NCBI GenBank assembly: GCA_032718475.1
Contig: JAUCBJ010003665.1
Location: forward strand, 1-21,663
Origin: Nemertoderma westbladi
Lineage: Eukaryota; Xenacoelomorpha; Nemertodermatida; Nemertodermatidae
Direction: 5' to 3'
DNA: 21,663 nucleotides
The translations under genes and the position numbers were made by a program. The notes beneath the pieces were generated by a model. The model made no database searches. It was not told the DNA's origin and was given only the letters and a program-made list of their open reading frames with translations. This document shows positions 18,625 through 21,663 of the stretch, piece after piece. How positions within the stretch are numbered: position 1 is the first letter of the stretch; each line of letters opens with the position of its first letter.

Positions 18625-19794
18625 CTCAGCCGACTGTTCCACCTTTATCGCACACCGTCCGATCGCGCGAACCGACTTCCTAACGAAGTCGACATCCACC
18701 TCAGTAGCGTACTCCTTGAGTTCGGCCAACACCTGCGTGATGTTCGACTGGTTCGCCAACCTAATCATAATATCCAACTTCTCAAGCTTCACGTAGATGG
18801 GGTCGTTGTACTTCACGAAGAAAACCTTCATCTCCTGTTTGAGAATCTCCGGTCGTTTCTGCACGATTAGGTTGATATTCCGTAACGCGATATACTGTAT
18901 CTCCGGCTCGCCGCTCAACAGGGTCACCAACGGCGGGGCCAACTTCTTTATTAAACCCTGGAAGAAGTCAGTAGAGGAATCCATGACCTCCATGAACTTC
19001 ATGATTCCTTTAACCGCTGAGAGAACCACCGCGGAATTAGTGTGACACAACCGAGGAAGGATTCTCTCGCAGATACTCTGGGCGTCTCGGTCGTCTTTGG
19101 GGTTGTAAGTGGCGAGGGAATCCAAGATAAACACCTGCCCCCATTCGGTGCACTCGTTCAACGCGGTAATCAACTTATTAACTGTCTGGGAATTGTTGAT
19201 TTGATGGAGATCTTGATTGGGAGATGCGTCGTTTATCTCGGACAAGGCGGCCACAGCGTTGGCTACCACCATAGGGTTGGAGTCGGTCAGCATATCCTTG
19301 AGTTGATCTAGGAAGCCTTGATCCTCTACTAATTGGTTGTTAATATCGTAGAGTTTAGCAACGCTAACAGCAGCTGTCTTCCTCACATATGGGTCCTCGT
19401 CTCTCAAGCACTTCCTCAGCGGTTCGCACAGATATTCAGTGATCTTATCTACGCGAATACAACCCATGGTTCGCACAGCCAGCGCTCTAATCAGCGGGTT
19501 CTGATCTTCGCAATCCTTTACAAAGGTATTCACAGCCATAATGGCCATATCGGGTTGCGATTTCGCGTAGCTCATAAGATACAGATAAACGAGTTTCTTT
19601 AACTCAATGTTGTCCGTTTGCATGCAGTTAACCACATCTGGAAACAGTTGAGAGACATCTTTACCTATCGTCATAGATGCGATAACCTTCTTAACTGCTT
19701 CTTTCTTTTTTTCTTTCTTATCGCTATTTAATTCGGATTTTAATTCAAATATTTCGCCTTTCTTTGTTGTTGTAAAATATTTTGAATCCGTCAT
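18586..19794 (-). CDS. AP2B1: AP-1/AP-2 complex subunit beta (beta-adaptin), coding exon 1: N-terminal trunk
   Basis: This exon gives residues 1-403, beginning [19 protein letters not shown] as in both human beta adaptins. It contains the N-terminal HEAT/armadillo trunk that assembles with the other AP subunits. Conserved stretches include [109 protein letters not shown] and [13 protein letters not shown], ending [15 protein letters not shown]. The start codon has A at -3. The frame stays open nine codons past the true donor into the minisatellite, adding VSVSQPYWI before TAA; those residues should not be in the protein. The last 13 codons form the first unit of the 41-bp array. Whether the gene serves AP-1, AP-2 or both cannot be told from sequence. 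Confidence 0.97.
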
Positions 19795-19985
19795 TGTCGA
19801 GTTTGGTACTTATAAGGCCTATTCTGTATTCCAATATTTATGCGTTATACAAATGAATACTACGTTAAGAATATCGGTACCTAGGCCTACTACTGTCTGA
19901 CTGTACTACCTACCCTACGCCTACACTCTCCAGGGAACCGTTACCGTCTGACCAGGTTGGAATTTATGTGGAGTTTGCTCAACAT

Positions 19986-20100
19986 GTGTGGCGCGCATTT
20001 AGGATCCTGGCGCGAAGGAACAGGGGCGTGTGGCGCGCATTTAGGATCCTGGCGCGAAGGAACAGGGGCGTGTGGCGCGCATTGAGGATCCTGGCGCGGA
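19986..20100. repeat. Three tandem 42-bp repeats containing GGCGCG sites
   Basis: Copies start at 19986, 20028 and 20070, each opening GTGTGGCGCGC and followed by GGATCCTGGCGCG. The first two are identical and the third has ATTGAGG for ATTTAGG and breaks off after CTGGCGCGG. Single related words occur further out (TGGCGCGCC at about 21031, GTGTGGCGCGC at about 21058). The repeats begin 192 bp upstream of the adaptin start codon. Confidence 0.9.
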
Positions 20101-20231
20101 AATGGATGTCATGTACAGTAGCAAAATGCATTGGCATGGCAACATATCCATCCAGCCACTCTACCTGAAATTATATCGGTCTACCAGAAGAGTCTATTTT
20201 AAAAGGAGTTAGGCCTAGGCCTTAAAAATTT

Positions 20232-20870
20232 TCGCTCGCTTCGCTCGCGTTTGTGTATTATGCCTGCCTACTGTACTGCTGTACGCTCTACTCTTCAGCT
20301 CTTATTCATCATTCTAACTGTCTAATAACTATAATAGAATAGGGATATTTGATTACATACAGTCTGACAGTGATATTTTATTACAGTATTTGTTTATTAA
20401 CCTATATAAGTAGTTCCGTACCTTGAACTGTTTTGCACTCACACATTATGGACAAACCGACAGATTGCTGGATTGAGCATTGAAGGTACCGTATCAGCGT
20501 ATCCAATCCACGTTAATCATCATGGCCAATCAGGCCAAAGTTTTAATGTCTTTCAAAATATGAGTTGTTTGAAATGTTTTTCAATTATTCACACCAATAT
20601 AGCCTAAAACCACGATTCAGCAGATTTTCCGTGCTCGCTACACTCCGACTGTCCGATGTAATTCATAATCACATCTGTAGGTAAAAAATAGTCAGTTGAT
20701 CCATAAATGTTAAAATTTTCTTGCTCGCTACGCTCGCAATTTAATCACATCTGTATTTAAAAACAATCGGTTGACCTACTATCTCTGTATCTGAATATTA
20801 CAGTATTACTGTAGGCCTACGCCTATTCATGTTTACTTTTGTGCAAAATTTTCTTGCTCGCTGGGCTCGC
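20232..20870. repeat. Dispersed GCTCGCT..GCTCGC element, four copies
   Basis: Copies lie at about 20232-20249, 20632-20649, 20723-20738 and 20855-20870. Two share a longer left flank, AAAATTTTCTTGCTCGCT. A second word, AATCACATCTGTA, is repeated 76 bp apart (20667 and 20743) on either side of the third copy, with further similarity after it. This looks like remains of a tandem or mobile repeat family. Confidence 0.6.
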
Positions 20871-21506
20871 ATTTTCATGTTAAAATACAGTAGGAGTGGG
20901 TCTAACTCTATGTCTGTAGCGTAAGTACTGCAGTATAACTCTATAAACTGATAAATGATTACAATAATTGCAAAATTTAATGGTTAATCTTTCAATGGTT
21001 GGCGGTTGGCGCACATTGAATGTCATGGCTGGCGCGCCTTTCGTTTAACCAGAATCCGTGTGGCGCGCTTTTTGTCAATATTCCATATAGGCCGTCTGAC
21101 CGTTATATTTTTAAATTTCTAACTGAACTACGGTATACCATATTTTGTATTTCAGTATTTCATTGACAATAATTTTTCTTTTATATTTCTATCTGCACCA
21201 TAACTTTGTTTTTAAATTACATACCGGTACTATGCAACTATGCAGCAACTAGTAAACAACCGGGTCGAACATTTTGCCGGGTCCGGTTCCCGGTCCGGGT
21301 CTGTCTCAAAAAGGCAGGGTCCGCGTCCGCGTCAAAACTTGTGATATCAAAAATAATACAAATAAAAAAAATCGAAAAAAAATGATAAATCAAAAGAAAA
21401 AAAAATTAAAAACAAAATCGAAAATGATATAAAATGTAAGAAGATACAAGATGCTACTAGCTACTACTACCTGACTACCTACCGGAACTGCTTTAGGCAA
21501 CTTTGT

Positions 21507-21524
21507 GTACCAGTGTACTGGTAC
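21507..21524. repeat. 18-bp near-perfect palindrome
   Basis: Arms GTACCAGT and ACTGGTAC flank a central GT. It stands in a run of GTAC and CAGT words and may be chance. Confidence 0.5.
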
Positions 21525-21663
21525 AGTACAGTCTGACAGTGGTACCTACGTGTATAGCATAGGTATGTCAAACACAGAAACAGGCTTGTCATTCTCATTC
21601 ACACAAATTTCTTAATTTTAATAAAACCCGGTTTCTCTTTCTACCCGGCGTCTTTTTTGCCGG

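Larger units (their letters stand above)
19795..21663. other. Upstream flank of the adaptin gene; repeats but no gene seen
   Basis: The promoter and 5' UTR of the adaptin gene should lie at the left of this stretch. I see no credible coding sequence; the plus-strand frame at 19968-20168 only translates the 42-bp repeat. The region contains 42-bp GGCGCG repeats, a dispersed GCTCGC element, recurring AGGCCTA and GTCTGAC words, and a GC-rich patch near 21260-21330. Confidence 0.5.

Noticed and set aside
19968-20168. 66-codon plus-strand ORF with RAFRILARRNRGVW repeats
   Set aside because: It translates the 42-bp DNA repeat, which is a multiple of three.

Overview
The window is nuclear DNA of an animal, probably an invertebrate. 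It holds two conserved animal protein genes, non-LTR retrotransposon and SINE debris, AT-rich spacers and several large minisatellites. Motile cilia are implied by a CFAP298 gene. The beta-adaptin could be the single AP-1/AP-2 beta usual in invertebrates, but I cannot name the species.

Layout. About 560-3830 (minus) is a decayed LINE with a PHD-like finger, an endonuclease and a reverse transcriptase, broken by frameshifts and stops. 3830-4640 is AT-rich spacer with a possible old LTR. 4808-5680 (minus) is an intact, intronless CFAP298 gene (290 aa). 6104-6626 is a 15-bp minisatellite. 7065-8457 is a 49-bp minisatellite that looks like the promoter head of a tRNA-derived SINE, next to a 23-nt poly-C run. 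9156-19794 (minus) is the AP-1/AP-2 beta adaptin gene. It has two coding exons (403 and 527 codons) separated by one 7.85-kb phase-0 intron. 19800-21663 is the upstream flank of the adaptin gene, with short repeats containing GGCGCG and GCTCGC.

The main discovery is in the adaptin intron. About 7.3 kb of it (11326-18624) is a tandem array of roughly 178 copies of a 41-bp unit. The unit is the last 39 nt of the upstream coding exon (residues [13 protein letters not shown]) plus GT. Where one unit meets the next, the sequence reads AAG|GTAAGTG, a near-ideal 5' splice site. The coding exon is therefore the first repeat of a minisatellite, and nearly every later copy repeats both the conserved codons and a strong donor. 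Only the outermost donor (18585) gives the intact adaptin; reading into the next copy meets a TAA after nine codons. The array also shows block duplications about 29-34 units long.

The adaptin protein itself looks complete and functional: HEAT trunk, Gly/Pro hinge and ear. Its hinge clathrin box reads LLSLS, where mammals have LLNLD. CFAP298 acts in dynein-arm assembly and the adaptin in clathrin traffic. I see no functional link between the two beyond being neighbours on the same strand.
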